A stretch of DNA of 56,453 bases from DATFXM01 sp035315885 (GTDB taxonomy: Bacteria > Acidobacteriota > Blastocatellia > UBA7656): NCBI GenBank assembly GCA_035315885.1, contig DATFXM010000041.1, positions 1 through 56,453 of the forward strand, given 5' to 3'. Both the position numbers and the translations under genes were made by a program. Shown in pieces: positions 17,044 through 28,700 of this stretch; within the stretch, counting starts at the first letter, position 1, and every line of letters starts with the position of its first letter. The notes below the pieces were generated by a model, which made no database searches, had not been told where the DNA came from, and saw only the letters and a list, made by a program, of their open reading frames with translations.

Positions 17044-17823
17044 GTGGAGGGAGCAGCAGTAGCCATCATCCCTGCGCGGTATTCCTCGACAAGATTGCCG
17101 GGTAAGCCACTTCTTCCCCTTGCAGACATCCCGATGATTATGCACGTCGTGGACCGCGCTCTGCAGGCGCTATCCGTCGTTCGCGCCATCGTAGCAACTG
17201 ACGACCAGCGCATCGCCGATGCTGTCCTCAGCCGCGGAGGCGAAGCCTGGATGACTTCTCCCGATGCAAAGTCAGGCACCGACCGCGTTGCCGAAGTAGC
17301 GCAAAAAATCCACGTCGAGCTCATCGTCAACGTGCAGGGCGACGAACCATTGATAGACCCGTCTACTATAGACGCCGCAGTCGAGCCGCTGATGGACCAG
17401 CCGTCAATTCAAATCAGCACCACGTCGGAACCCATCCTCGATGTGGAAGATGTGTTCAATCCAAACGTCGTGAAAGTAGTCACCGATTCGTCGGGCTTCG
17501 CACTTTATTTCTCGAGGTCGCCAATACCCTATCTCCGCCCATCCGCCGGAACAAGTCTCGAAGATTCGTTGAAGTCAAACAATGCCCTGCTGACCAACTA
17601 CCGGAAACATTCGGGCCTTTACGCATACCGCCGAAGTTCTCTGCTTCAGTTGGCGGCTCTCGAACCTTCACCCCTGGAACGGCTCGAAGCGCTCGAGCAG
17701 CTTCGAGCGCTCGAGAATGGCTTCAAAATAAGAGTCGTCCCAGTCGAACACCGGTCGATTGGAGTAGATACCGAGCAGGATTACCAACGAGTAAAGAAAA
17801 TGATAGAGGAGAACAGACCATGA
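17044..17823 (+). CDS. kdsB: 3-deoxy-manno-octulosonate cytidylyltransferase (CMP-Kdo synthetase)
   Basis: Activates Kdo with CTP for transfer to lipid A. 259 residues starting with the CTP-binding signature IIPARYSSTRLPGKPL, then ATDD and NVQGDEPLI loops and C-terminal EHRSIGVDTEQDY. The start is a GTG (17044) preceded by GAAGG; no ATG is available before the conserved N-terminus. Its last codon overlaps the start of pyrG (ATGA at 17820-17823), coupling Kdo activation with production of CTP, its co-substrate. Confidence 0.97.
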   Translation: MEGAAVAIIPARYSSTRLPGKPLLPLADIPMIMHVVDRALQALSVVRAIVATDDQRIADAVLSRGGEAWMTSPDAKSGTDRVAEVAQKIHVELIVNVQGDEPLIDPSTIDAAVEPLMDQPSIQISTTSEPILDVEDVFNPNVVKVVTDSSGFALYFSRSPIPYLRPSAGTSLEDSLKSNNALLTNYRKHSGLYAYRRSSLLQLAALEPSPLERLEALEQLRALENGFKIRVVPVEHRSIGVDTEQDYQRVKKMIEENRP

Positions 17824-19511
17824 CCAAGTACATCTTCGTAACTGGAGGAGTCGTTTCGAGTCTGGGGAAGGGACTTGCGGCGGCGTCGATCGGCTGCCTG
17901 CTCGAAGCGCGTGGACTAAAAGTCAATCTGCAAAAGTTGGATCCTTACATCAATGTCGACCCCGGTACGATGTCTCCCTTCCAACACGGCGAGGTCTTTG
18001 TCACCGACGACGGCGCAGAGACCGACCTCGACCTTGGTCACTACGAACGGTTCACTCACGCGCAACTGACGCAGGCCAACAACTGGACAACCGGTCGAAT
18101 CTATCTGCAGGTCATAAACAAAGAACGCCGCGGCGACTACCTGGGTAAGACAATACAGGTGATTCCGCACATCACCAACGAAATCAAGGACGCGATCAAG
18201 GCCGTATCAGACACCGCTGACGTAGTGATCGTCGAAGTTGGCGGAACAGTCGGCGACATAGAATCGCTGCCTTTTCTAGAATCTATCAGGCAGCTCGGCA
18301 ACGAAGTGGGCCGCGAAAATGCTCTCTTCATTCATCTGACGCTTGTGCCGTTCATCGCAGCTTCCGGCGAGCTCAAATCAAAACCTACGCAGCACTCGGT
18401 CAAAGAACTTCGCGAGATTGGTATCCAGCCCGACATCCTGTTATGCCGCTGCGATCGCCCCCTCCCGCACGAGATGAAGGCCAAAATCGCACTGTTCTGC
18501 AACGTTCGAGAAGATGAAGTCATAACGGCCCAGGATGTAAACACCATCTACGACGTTCCGTTGATGTTTGCGCATCAAGGCCTCGACGACATGATCGTCA
18601 AGAAGCTGCACCTGACGGCAGGCGACCTGGACATTCGACGCTGGTCGGAGCTGGTCGACACGATCAAAAACCCCGACGGCCAGGTCACCATTGGCATCGT
18701 TGGTAAGTACGTCGAGCTGGAAGATTCCTACAAGAGCTTGAATGAGGCTCTGGTTCACGGAGGCGTGGCGAATCGCCTGAGAGTTCAAGTTCGCTGGGTG
18801 GAGTCGGAGGATCTCGTAGAGGATGCCGACTGGGAAGATCGCTTGCGCGATCTGGACGCCATTCTGGTGCCCGGGGGCTTCGGAAAGCGCGGAATTCTTG
18901 GGATGTTGAGAGCGATCAACTTCGCCCGTCGCGAGCAAACGCCTTATTTTGGAATTTGTCTGGGCATGCAATGCGCGACTATTGAATTCGCGCGCAATGT
19001 TTGCGGTATCGATGGAGCAGACTCCACTGAGTTCGACGACGATGCAGCGCACGCGGTCATCTTCAAGCTGAGGGATTTGATAGGCGTTGAGGCCTTGGGA
19101 GGAACCATGCGACTGGGCGCATATCCTTGTCACATTCAGGACGGATCGCTCGCGCACAAAATTTATGGCGCGTCGAACGTCAGCGAACGGCATCGCCATC
19201 GCTACGAGTTCAACCCGCGCTACGAAGATGAGCTCGGCGGGCACGGTCTTGTCTTTTCGGGCAAGTCTCCGGATGGCAAGTTTATAGAAATCGTAGAGCT
19301 GACTGATCACCCGTGGTTTCTTGGCTGTCAGTTTCACCCTGAATTCAAGTCGAAGCCCCTCGATCCTCATCCGTTGTTTGTCTCGTTCATCCGCGCGGCG
19401 TACGAGCACCGAATGCGTGACGAAACGACTGATCCGAAGGCAGAACAGGCCAGGCATGAAACGTTGGCCGAAGAGCGCGGCTGGAAGGCGCCGAGCACTA
19501 CTGAGTACTGA
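17820..19511 (+). CDS. pyrG: CTP synthase
   Basis: ATP- and glutamine-dependent amination of UTP to CTP. 563 residues: N-terminal synthetase domain opening TGGVVSSLGKGLAAAS and a C-terminal class I glutaminase domain with nucleophile Cys in FGICLGMQCAT (about 381) and the HPE dyad in QFHPEFKS (about 505). It is full length and shares ATGA with kdsB. The last codons and the stop lie inside a GAGTACT heptad tract, so the residues TTEY at the C-terminus come from the repeat element. Confidence 0.98.
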   Translation: MTKYIFVTGGVVSSLGKGLAAASIGCLLEARGLKVNLQKLDPYINVDPGTMSPFQHGEVFVTDDGAETDLDLGHYERFTHAQLTQANNWTTGRIYLQVINKERRGDYLGKTIQVIPHITNEIKDAIKAVSDTADVVIVEVGGTVGDIESLPFLESIRQLGNEVGRENALFIHLTLVPFIAASGELKSKPTQHSVKELREIGIQPDILLCRCDRPLPHEMKAKIALFCNVREDEVITAQDVNTIYDVPLMFAHQGLDDMIVKKLHLTAGDLDIRRWSELVDTIKNPDGQVTIGIVGKYVELEDSYKSLNEALVHGGVANRLRVQVRWVESEDLVEDADWEDRLRDLDAILVPGGFGKRGILGMLRAINFARREQTPYFGICLGMQCATIEFARNVCGIDGADSTEFDDDAAHAVIFKLRDLIGVEALGGTMRLGAYPCHIQDGSLAHKIYGASNVSERHRHRYEFNPRYEDELGGHGLVFSGKSPDGKFIEIVELTDHPWFLGCQFHPEFKSKPLDPHPLFVSFIRAAYEHRMRDETTDPKAEQARHETLAEERGWKAPSTTEY

Positions 19512-19607
19512 GTACTGAGTCCTGAGTTCTGAGTCCTGAGTCGTGAGTCCCGGCAGCGAAGCGCACGTCCAGCGAGCGGCCAGGGTCCAGCCCATACTTA
19601 GAACTCG
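19497..19607. repeat. Heptad-repeat element at the pyrG stop codon
   Basis: 19497-19550 carries seven successive 7-base units of GAGTACT, GAGTCCT, GAGTTCT and GAGTCGT. A weak inverse arm (ACTTAGAACTCG, 19596-19607) lies 45 bases on. The first units encode the last residues and stop of PyrG. It is the same sequence class as the elements at 5424 and 12901. Confidence 0.7.
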
Positions 19608-19655
19608 AAAGTTCATTCTCGAATATTCATACTGTCTGTTTTGGAGGGGTCAACG

Positions 19656-20024
19656 ATGAAGCACTCGCCGGGTTTTCTGAAAATAGTGGATGAGGCAAAG
19701 AGTCACGTAGAGGAGTGTACTCCCGAGGACGTGCAGCGAAAACAGGCCGCGGGCGAAGAGTTCTTCCTCGTAGATGTCCGCGAAGACAATGAATGGAACA
19801 AGGGTCGAGCCAGGGGAGCCATTCACCTTGGCAAAGGAATTATCGAGCGCGATGTCGAGGCAACGATTCCCGACCACTCGGCGCAGATCATTCTGTATTG
19901 CGGCGGCGGGTATCGCTCGGCACTCGCCGCCGAAGCGCTTCAACGCATGGGCTACACCAACGTCATATCGATGGACGGCGGCTGGAAGCGATGGTGCGAG
20001 CTGGGCTATCCCATGGAATTTTAG
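19656..20024 (+). CDS. Rhodanese-like sulfurtransferase
   Basis: 122 residues forming a single rhodanese domain. The active-site loop is YCGGGYRSA with Cys82, a CxxGxR-type loop that accepts a persulfide; FLVDVREDNEW is the typical N-terminal CH2-like motif. The ATG at 19656 is chosen because GGAGGGG (19643-19649) lies six bases upstream. It has no signal peptide, so it is cytoplasmic. Sulfur donor and acceptor are unknown. It follows pyrG after the heptad element and need not share its transcript. Confidence 0.92.
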   Translation: MKHSPGFLKIVDEAKSHVEECTPEDVQRKQAAGEEFFLVDVREDNEWNKGRARGAIHLGKGIIERDVEATIPDHSAQIILYCGGGYRSALAAEALQRMGYTNVISMDGGWKRWCELGYPMEF

Positions 20025-20171
20025 GGCCCGCCAGATACCTCAATTGCACAAGCGTCACTACTAACAGCAGAGCTTTCGCAATCCGACCCACCGGGAAATT
20101 AGGCCGGCGGCAATTGGCTGTTACAATTCATCAGGGGGCGAGAACCGAACTTCGGGAACTAAGAAACCAGG

Positions 20172-21848
20172 ATGAGCGAGATCCACGCTGCCAGCGCGAC
20201 AGTTGAGACTGAAGCGAAACCCCACGTCATTCTTTCACGCCGTCGCAGGCGGGTGGTCACGGGCGGCGTAATGCTTGGGATGTGTCTGGCCGCGCTGGAG
20301 GCGACAGTTGTGGGCACGGCGATGCCTACGGTGATCGCTTCGCTTGGTGGCTTGAATCGGTACAGTTGGGTTTTTTCTGCTTATCTGCTTGCTTCGACCG
20401 TTACGGTTCCCGTTTGGGGTCGCCTGTCGGACCTGTACGGCCGCCGCCCGCTTTACCTCGCAGGCGTCGCTTTCTTTCTCGTTGGATCGGCGCTTTCTGG
20501 CGCGTCTCAGAGCATCACGCAATTGATCGTTTTCCGTGCAGTCCAGGGGCTCGGCGCCGGTGGATTGATCCCTTTGAGTCTGACCATCAATGGTGACATC
20601 TACACCATTCGTGAGCGGACAAGGATTCAAGGATTGTTCAGTGGTACCTGGGGATTGGCATCAATCCTGGGGCCGCTGGCGGGCGGGTTTATAACGGATC
20701 ACTGGTCGTGGCGATGGGTCTTCTACATAAACATTCCGTTTGGTCTCGCCGCGGCCCTTATAGTCGGAATAGCGTTGGCTGAGCCGCGACGTGACCAAAG
20801 GCCGATAATCGACTACACCGGAGCGTTGTGGCTCAGCGCGGCGGTGACTCTTCTGTTGATCGTGCTTGTTGAGTCCGGAGATGTTCGCGTTTGGACAAAT
20901 CCGCTGATTTGGCTGACGGTTGCGGGGCCATTCGTCTTTGGAGTTCTGTTTGTCCGGGCGGAGAAGAAAGCGAAGGAACCGATCGTACCGTTTTCGCTCT
21001 TCCGCAGCCGCGTTGTAACCGTTGGGTGCATCATTGGCTTCATGGTGGGTGCGTCGATGTTCGGAGCTCTCGCGTTCATACCGCTGTTTGTCCAGGGCGC
21101 GATGGGAGGAACCGCAACCGACGCGGGTGTTCTGTTGACGCCGTTCCTGCTCGGGTGGGTGACGATGTCTTTCATCGGCGGGCGATTGATGTTCAGGGTT
21201 GGCTATCGCTCTACAGTGCTGGCCGGTCTGAGCCTTTTGATTTGTAGTTTTGCGGTGCTGTCGACTTTCGGAGGTAACACAAGCCGCCTGACGTTGGTGA
21301 TCGATATGATTTTCATGGGCGCGGGCATTGGGCTCGTGGTCTTTGCACTGTTGATAACGATGCAAAACTCGGTCGAGCGCAGCGAACTTGGAATCGTGAC
21401 TTCCTTGAGTCAATTCTCCAGATCGATAGGTCAGACAGTTGGAGTCGCACTGATGGGCACGGTCATGACCATCAGCCTCGGAAGGCATCTCGACGAGATA
21501 AGAACTCAGAGCGGTTTAACCGAATCAGAAGTGTCGAATGTCATTCACAACCTGAGTGCGTTGGTAGATCCCATCGCCAGAAGTAGACTAAAGCCCGAGC
21601 TGCTCAAGGCGATGGAGTCGGCGTTGGCGGGGTCGCTTCACAACGCATTTCTAGTGGGGGTGACGATAGCAGCGCTTGGATTCCTGGCGGGCTTCTGGCT
21701 TCCGTCCTCTCGAGCTCTCAAAGGTGAGCAGGAGACATCACGAGACTTGATTCCGAAGAAAGCGTCAGATTGCGAAAAACTTCTGATGGCCGAAATGACT
21801 ACGATAGATCCTTCGAATGAGCCGCAAGCCGTCAAACGCGAGCTTTGA
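20172..21848 (+). CDS. DHA2-family (EmrB/QacA-type) MFS transporter, 14 membrane helices
   Basis: 558 residues. Motif A (GRLSDLYGRRP, about 82-92) and the antiporter motif GPLAGGFITDHWSWRWVFYI mark a proton-driven multidrug efflux pump of the EmrB/QacA class. About 14 hydrophobic segments can be counted. A short cytoplasmic N-terminus with an Arg cluster precedes helix 1. No membrane-fusion partner gene is adjacent, so it probably works alone. The gene converges with the CRTAC1 gene, leaving three bases between the stop codons. Substrate unknown. Confidence 0.93.
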   Translation: MSEIHAASATVETEAKPHVILSRRRRRVVTGGVMLGMCLAALEATVVGTAMPTVIASLGGLNRYSWVFSAYLLASTVTVPVWGRLSDLYGRRPLYLAGVAFFLVGSALSGASQSITQLIVFRAVQGLGAGGLIPLSLTINGDIYTIRERTRIQGLFSGTWGLASILGPLAGGFITDHWSWRWVFYINIPFGLAAALIVGIALAEPRRDQRPIIDYTGALWLSAAVTLLLIVLVESGDVRVWTNPLIWLTVAGPFVFGVLFVRAEKKAKEPIVPFSLFRSRVVTVGCIIGFMVGASMFGALAFIPLFVQGAMGGTATDAGVLLTPFLLGWVTMSFIGGRLMFRVGYRSTVLAGLSLLICSFAVLSTFGGNTSRLTLVIDMIFMGAGIGLVVFALLITMQNSVERSELGIVTSLSQFSRSIGQTVGVALMGTVMTISLGRHLDEIRTQSGLTESEVSNVIHNLSALVDPIARSRLKPELLKAMESALAGSLHNAFLVGVTIAALGFLAGFWLPSSRALKGEQETSRDLIPKKASDCEKLLMAEMTTIDPSNEPQAVKREL

Positions 21849-21851
21849 TCG

Positions 21852-23895
<2,044 letters not shown>

Positions 23896-23899
23896 ACCG

Positions 23900-25234
23900 C
23901 TATTCCAAAACGTGATGAGTGACGTAGGACATCTGCACCGGGACTCCGCCGTTCACCTTTACCTTCACAAGCGCTTGAAAGTACGCAGGCAGTTTTGGAG
24001 GCTGTCCGGGAGGCGCCGTGTTTAGAAAGCTTATTAATTCTTTTACGTGTTCAGGCGTTGTGACGTACTCCGCGGACGCTTGTGTACCAAAAGTTGTTAT
24101 TCCAGCGAGAATCAGCAACCGGTGGTTCTCATCCAATCCGCGCAGCGAACTTATCAAGGCATAGTCTTCCGATATCTGGCTCCTCGACGGACCATCCTGC
24201 TTTGCCAGATACACCTCCTGCTCCCCCGGCTGTGGCTTAGTGTTTACAAGTCCAAGCGTAGTCTGCTGATTCTCATCCTTCACTGGTTTGAACAAGAAGT
24301 CTTGCGCACGTGGGAGGTCCCGGAGCAGCAGGTTCTCCGCCGGCGAGCCCAAGACTACGATGTTTTCGGTCTTTAGGTCATCCCAGGTCAGCAGCAAGCT
24401 CCGCTTCACCCGCAAAGTTCGACCTGCTTTGTAGAACAAATCGCAGAGGGCGTAGATCCCCATCACTTCACCGACCCCGGTGTAGTGCTCGGTGATCACC
24501 GGTTCGCTAATCGCGCCGGGCTTCTTTTGATCTGCGTTGTCACGGGTGTTCTCGGGATTCATAGGCCGCAGGAGCTTCATCCCCGTCTCGGCGGTGCCGG
24601 AGAACTGAGTATTACTGAACGCCACGAGTATTGGTGAGGGCGACCGAAACATGTCACCCCAAAGCGGAGAGAACTCCTGATAGGTTGCCGAGGACGCGCC
24701 TGCCGGAGTGAGCGACTCCTTAAGTCTGGTCGCCTCCGACCTGTAATTCCACGCGAACACCGCAAGGGCTGACGCGATCAATGCAAACAGGACCAGAGCA
24801 ACCCGGGACTTGGTGTCGTCGCGCCCAACCGATGGGAAAACCGACGCATCGGCATTTGCAGCCGCCGCCGGCAGAGCGGCGGCGACGGTATGCCCATTCT
24901 TACCGTTGTAAGAAAAAGTTGGATTGTAGTGCCCTTTTGGAAGCTCTATGACAACGAGGTCGTCTTTTCCCTCAGTTGTGTAGTATTCGTGGAGCTTCGA
25001 CCTGAGCCGGCCCGCCTGGACTCGAACGACCGAATCGCTGCGGGGATCGTAGTTGTTCCCCCGCCCGAATACTTCGGTTGCGATCGTATATTCCTTGAGC
25101 TGATTCCCCTGGTTTTCGACGTCCTTCAGCACGACGAAACGCAGAAAAGCCTTGAGACTCTCCGAGCCTTGCAGGACCCCGCTTTGGAGAAGCTTCTCCA
25201 ACTGCTCAAGCTTTTCGTCTCGACCGGGTTCCAT
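23900..25234 (-). CDS. Membrane-tethered protein with winged-helix-like N-terminal region
   Basis: 444 residues. The N-terminal region (about 5-90) carries the pattern EVFGRGNNYDPRSDSVVRVQ followed by AGRLRSKLHEYY, which precedes TPR or signalling modules in many acidobacterial and proteobacterial putative regulators; I infer DNA or protein binding. One membrane helix follows (about 144-163), then an extracytoplasmic domain of about 280 residues that I do not recognise. The topology is that of a one-component membrane regulator (compare CadC/ToxR). An inverted repeat CGTTAC-N9-GTAACG (25292-25312) lies 58 bases upstream and could be its own operator. The TonB receptor gene is divergent from it. 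Confidence 0.6.
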   Translation of the reverse strand: MEPGRDEKLEQLEKLLQSGVLQGSESLKAFLRFVVLKDVENQGNQLKEYTIATEVFGRGNNYDPRSDSVVRVQAGRLRSKLHEYYTTEGKDDLVVIELPKGHYNPTFSYNGKNGHTVAAALPAAAANADASVFPSVGRDDTKSRVALVLFALIASALAVFAWNYRSEATRLKESLTPAGASSATYQEFSPLWGDMFRSPSPILVAFSNTQFSGTAETGMKLLRPMNPENTRDNADQKKPGAISEPVITEHYTGVGEVMGIYALCDLFYKAGRTLRVKRSLLLTWDDLKTENIVVLGSPAENLLLRDLPRAQDFLFKPVKDENQQTTLGLVNTKPQPGEQEVYLAKQDGPSRSQISEDYALISSLRGLDENHRLLILAGITTFGTQASAEYVTTPEHVKELISFLNTAPPGQPPKLPAYFQALVKVKVNGGVPVQMSYVTHHVLE

Positions 25235-25291
25235 GACTCTCTCTGGCCTGACTAGTTCGCTTTAAACCCTGTGAAACCGATCTTGGCGGAT

Positions 25292-25312
25292 CGTTACAAA
25301 CCCAGCGTAACG
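25292..25312. promoter_or_regulatory. Palindrome upstream of the membrane regulator gene, possible operator
   Basis: CGTTAC (25292-25297) and GTAACG (25307-25312), perfect 6-base half sites 15 bases apart start to start. It stands 58 bases ahead of the divergent regulator ATG at 25234 and 470 bases ahead of the TonB receptor. The operator role is inference from symmetry and place only. Confidence 0.3.
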
Positions 25313-25500
25313 CAAACATCAAGTTCGCATTCGAAACGCTTCTCTCTCAAGGACGTAACTGTATCATACACGGATTAACTTCCCAATGAAACCAACCGGC
25401 ACATATACTTGGCGCTGCTTAGTCAATACGATAGATACTCGACTAGTCATACCGGTCTATTTTTTCGTGTCGTCGCGTGACAGACGGGCAGGTGTCTTCC

Positions 25501-25540
25501 GCGGCAGTCTGTAAGCCTTGGCGGCAGTCTTTAAGCCTTG
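25501..25540. repeat. Tandem duplication of a 20-base unit
   Basis: Two adjacent 20-base copies starting GCGGCAGTCT and ending AAGCCTTG, differing at one base (G/T at unit position 11), in the long intergenic region ahead of the TonB receptor. The rest of 25235-25780 holds no gene that I can support: a palindrome at 25292, this duplication and a decayed GCAGTAG pair at 25657-25730. Confidence 0.8.
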
Positions 25541-25656
25541 AACGATGCCGATGATTGCGCGGTAATTCCGCGGGAAGTTGGACAGACCGAACACCAATAG
25601 CGGACTCTCCTGAGTTGCGCAGTCATCGGTGAGAGCTTGTTGTCGAAAACCTTACA

Positions 25657-25730
25657 AGTGTGCAGTAGGCAGTTGGCTCTGAACAACTAACCAACTATTT
25701 GAAGAAACGTGCGTCCTGCGTACTGCCTGG
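25657..25730. repeat. Decayed GCAGTAG-type inverted element
   Basis: GTGTGCAGTAGGCAGTT (from 25658) is answered by CCTGCGTACTGCCTGG (25715-25730), a short degenerate version of the elements at 16868 and 23687. It lies about 50 bases before the TonB receptor start. Confidence 0.45.
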
Positions 25731-25780
25731 TCGGATCCACCTGATCGTAAGCGCATCGGCAGCGCTTGAAGGGGGCAATA

Positions 25781-28700
25781 ATGCGGAAAGACCTAAGCTG
25801 GCATTGTATCAGCGGACTGATTTTGCTGTTGTTCCTTGCAATTCCGTCTCACGCCCAGAGCAACAAAGGGGCAATCTCAGGCACCGTAACTGATTCGAAG
25901 GGCGGAGTGATCGCCAAGGCGCAGATCACAGTGACGAATGTGCAGACCGGCGCCACTCGCGAGGTCACTTCGAACGACGACGGGAACTATGAGGTTCCCG
26001 CCCTTGATATCGGGCTCTACAAAGTCACCGCCACGGCGCCGGGGTTTCAGACGTCGACGTTGGACAATATCGAGCTGCATGTCGGTGATAAGCTTCCTAT
26101 CGATATTCAGCTTCGAGCGGCCGGTTCATCCGAGGTTGTGTCAGTAAGCGCGGAAGCTCCAATCATACAATCGGAAACCAGCGATCGTGGCCGGGTCATC
26201 ACCGGACGAGAAATCACCGAACTCCCGCTCTCGGGCAGAAACTTCACTCTGCTCGCGACACTGCTGCCGGGCGTTGCCCGCGGCTCTAACGTTGGATTCG
26301 GTGGCGCGGGTCCGGATTCCAGACAGTTCAACAACGGAGATCCACGGGCCGGAGACGGAGGCCCGGGCAGCAGTAACGCCCAAGGCGATACGCCTACTGC
26401 AAGGTTCGCCAGATCGGGCGCGGGTGCACTGACGGTGAACGGTCAGCGTCCTACCAACAACAATTTTTCGCTGGATGGCGTCGACAACAATGAACCGCAG
26501 TTTGGCACGATCGGCGTCTTTCCAAATCCCGATGCCATTGCGGAATTCAGGGTGACTACAAGCGTGCCTCCCGCCGAAGTCGGGCGCGGCAGCGGAGCGG
26601 TCATCAACACTATCACCAAATCGGGCACAAACGCGTTTCACGGTTCGCTCTACTACTATGGCAAGAACTCCGCTCTGGATGCGTTTCACCCAATCCTGAA
26701 GCGCAGGCGGGCTGAAGCGATAGCTCGCGGTGATAGATTTGTTCCAGATAAGGCTGTACAGCAGGCGCATGAGTTCGGCGGGACAGTTGGCGGTCCCATA
26801 ATAAAGGATCGCACGTTTTTCTTTTACGATTACCTGGGTCAACGGAACAATATTCCGTTCCCGTTTGCAACAAATGTTCCGACGGTGGGCTCACGCAACG
26901 GAGACTTTTCCGCATTCTCGAGTTGCGGCGGTATTCTGAACCCCGCTACCGGCCAGAGATTTCCTAACGATCGGATTCCTTCGAACCTCATCGATCCGAT
27001 CGCGCAGAAGATTCTGAATCTGTATCCGCTTCCGACCGCCGATATTCCGTGCCCGGGTGGCGGCAATAACAACTACTTCTCGCTCCGTCAGAACAGAGAG
27101 GTCATCAACAATCACGGAATACGAATTGATCACAAGCTCACCGAGCACAACCAGCTCTCCGGGCGATATAACGATCAAAAGCTGAAGAACGTCCGTGAAA
27201 ACTTCTTCCCAATCAGTATCACTGGACCTCCGGGCCTTCCCACCGCTGGTTTTGGAGCCGGCGAAGAAGTCGGCAACACGAGGCAGGTTGTTGTCACCGA
27301 CACTCATACCTTCAGCCCGACGTTGCTCAATGAATTCCGCTTCGGACTGACAAAGCTCGATATCGGGATCAACAACTGCGGCGTACTCGGGGCATGCGGC
27401 GTCAGCCCAACCTGGGGACAGGACGTTGGCATCCCCAACGTGAACCTCGGGGGTGACGAAACAACCGGAGGTCCCGGCATAGGATTCAACGGAAACACCG
27501 GAGTTGAATTCCTCGGCGATGGAGGTTTGTTCCGCGCGAAAAGCACGAACCCCTACTTCGCGGACTCACTCACGATCATCAAAGGAAATCACGTAATCAA
27601 GGCCGGAGCCGAGGTCCGGCTTCGGTATTTGAATACGATCTGCGGTGGATGCGCGGGCTTTGAAAAGGGCGCCATCGGCTTTGGAGACGGCGGACCGTCG
27701 CAGGGTGGAACTGGCAACTCAGTCGCAAACATGCTGATTGGGGCTTTGGGCGGAGGTTTCGCTCAGCGAAGCAGAACGTTCGGAGGTCCGTTCGATTTGC
27801 GAATGCAGGAGTACGGGTTTTTCGTTCAGGACGACTGGAAGGTGAACGATCGTCTGACTCTGAACCTCGGCCTGAGATATGACTTGCTGCCCGGACCCAC
27901 CGCGCCGACTGAGAAGGATGGCCGACTCGGGTATTACTTCCCGGACGTAAAGCAGGTCGTTACTGCGGGCAGCGGCAGCGAGAGACTGGTCAGTCTGGAC
28001 AAGAACAACTTCGGGCCTCGAATCGGTTTCGCGTACGCACTGACAAATAAGAGGAACCTTGTATTGCGGGGTGGCTACGGAATCACATATACGCTTGACG
28101 GTGTAGACTACCCGCCCGGAGTTCGCAATCCGCCGAGCACAAACATCGTTTTCGATGCGTGGACTCTTAAGAGCGGCCCACCGATTCCTCCGCCGCTCGA
28201 TCCGGCGCACGTTCCTACGGGAACAAATTTGTTTACGGTCGATCGGGACCAGAAGAACGGTCTCGTTCATCAGTTTCAGATCAGCCTTCAATACCAGTTC
28301 GCAAAAGACTGGTCGATTGACGTCGGCTACGTCGGGAACAGGGCAAGGAACCTCCTTGCCACGTTCCAGGAAGGCAGTGGAGGTCAGGGCATCGCTCTCA
28401 ATTCATCCAATCAGTTGATAGGCAGTGTCCTGCTGTATTCGAACGCGGCAGAGTCATCGTACAACGGTCTGCAGACCCAAGTGCAGAAACGTTTTTCAAA
28501 CAACATCACCGGTCAGGTTTCTTATACGTGGAGTCACACGATAGACAACGCCACCGGTGTGTTCAACGGACTGGGCGACAGCAAGAACGCTGGACGACAA
28601 GGACCGGTGCATCCGTTCGATCTCGATTTCGACCGGGGCAATTCGGTGCTGGACATCAGACACTTGTTTTCTGCGGATGCGATTTTCGATCTGCCCTTCG

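Noticed and set aside
18441..19616. 391-codon frame antisense to pyrG
   Set aside because: Complete overlap with a highly conserved gene; its sequence is explained as the mirror of pyrG codons.
20661..21488. 275-codon frame antisense to the DHA2 transporter
   Set aside because: Its Arg/His/Gln-rich composition is typical of antisense frames; the transporter is clearly real.
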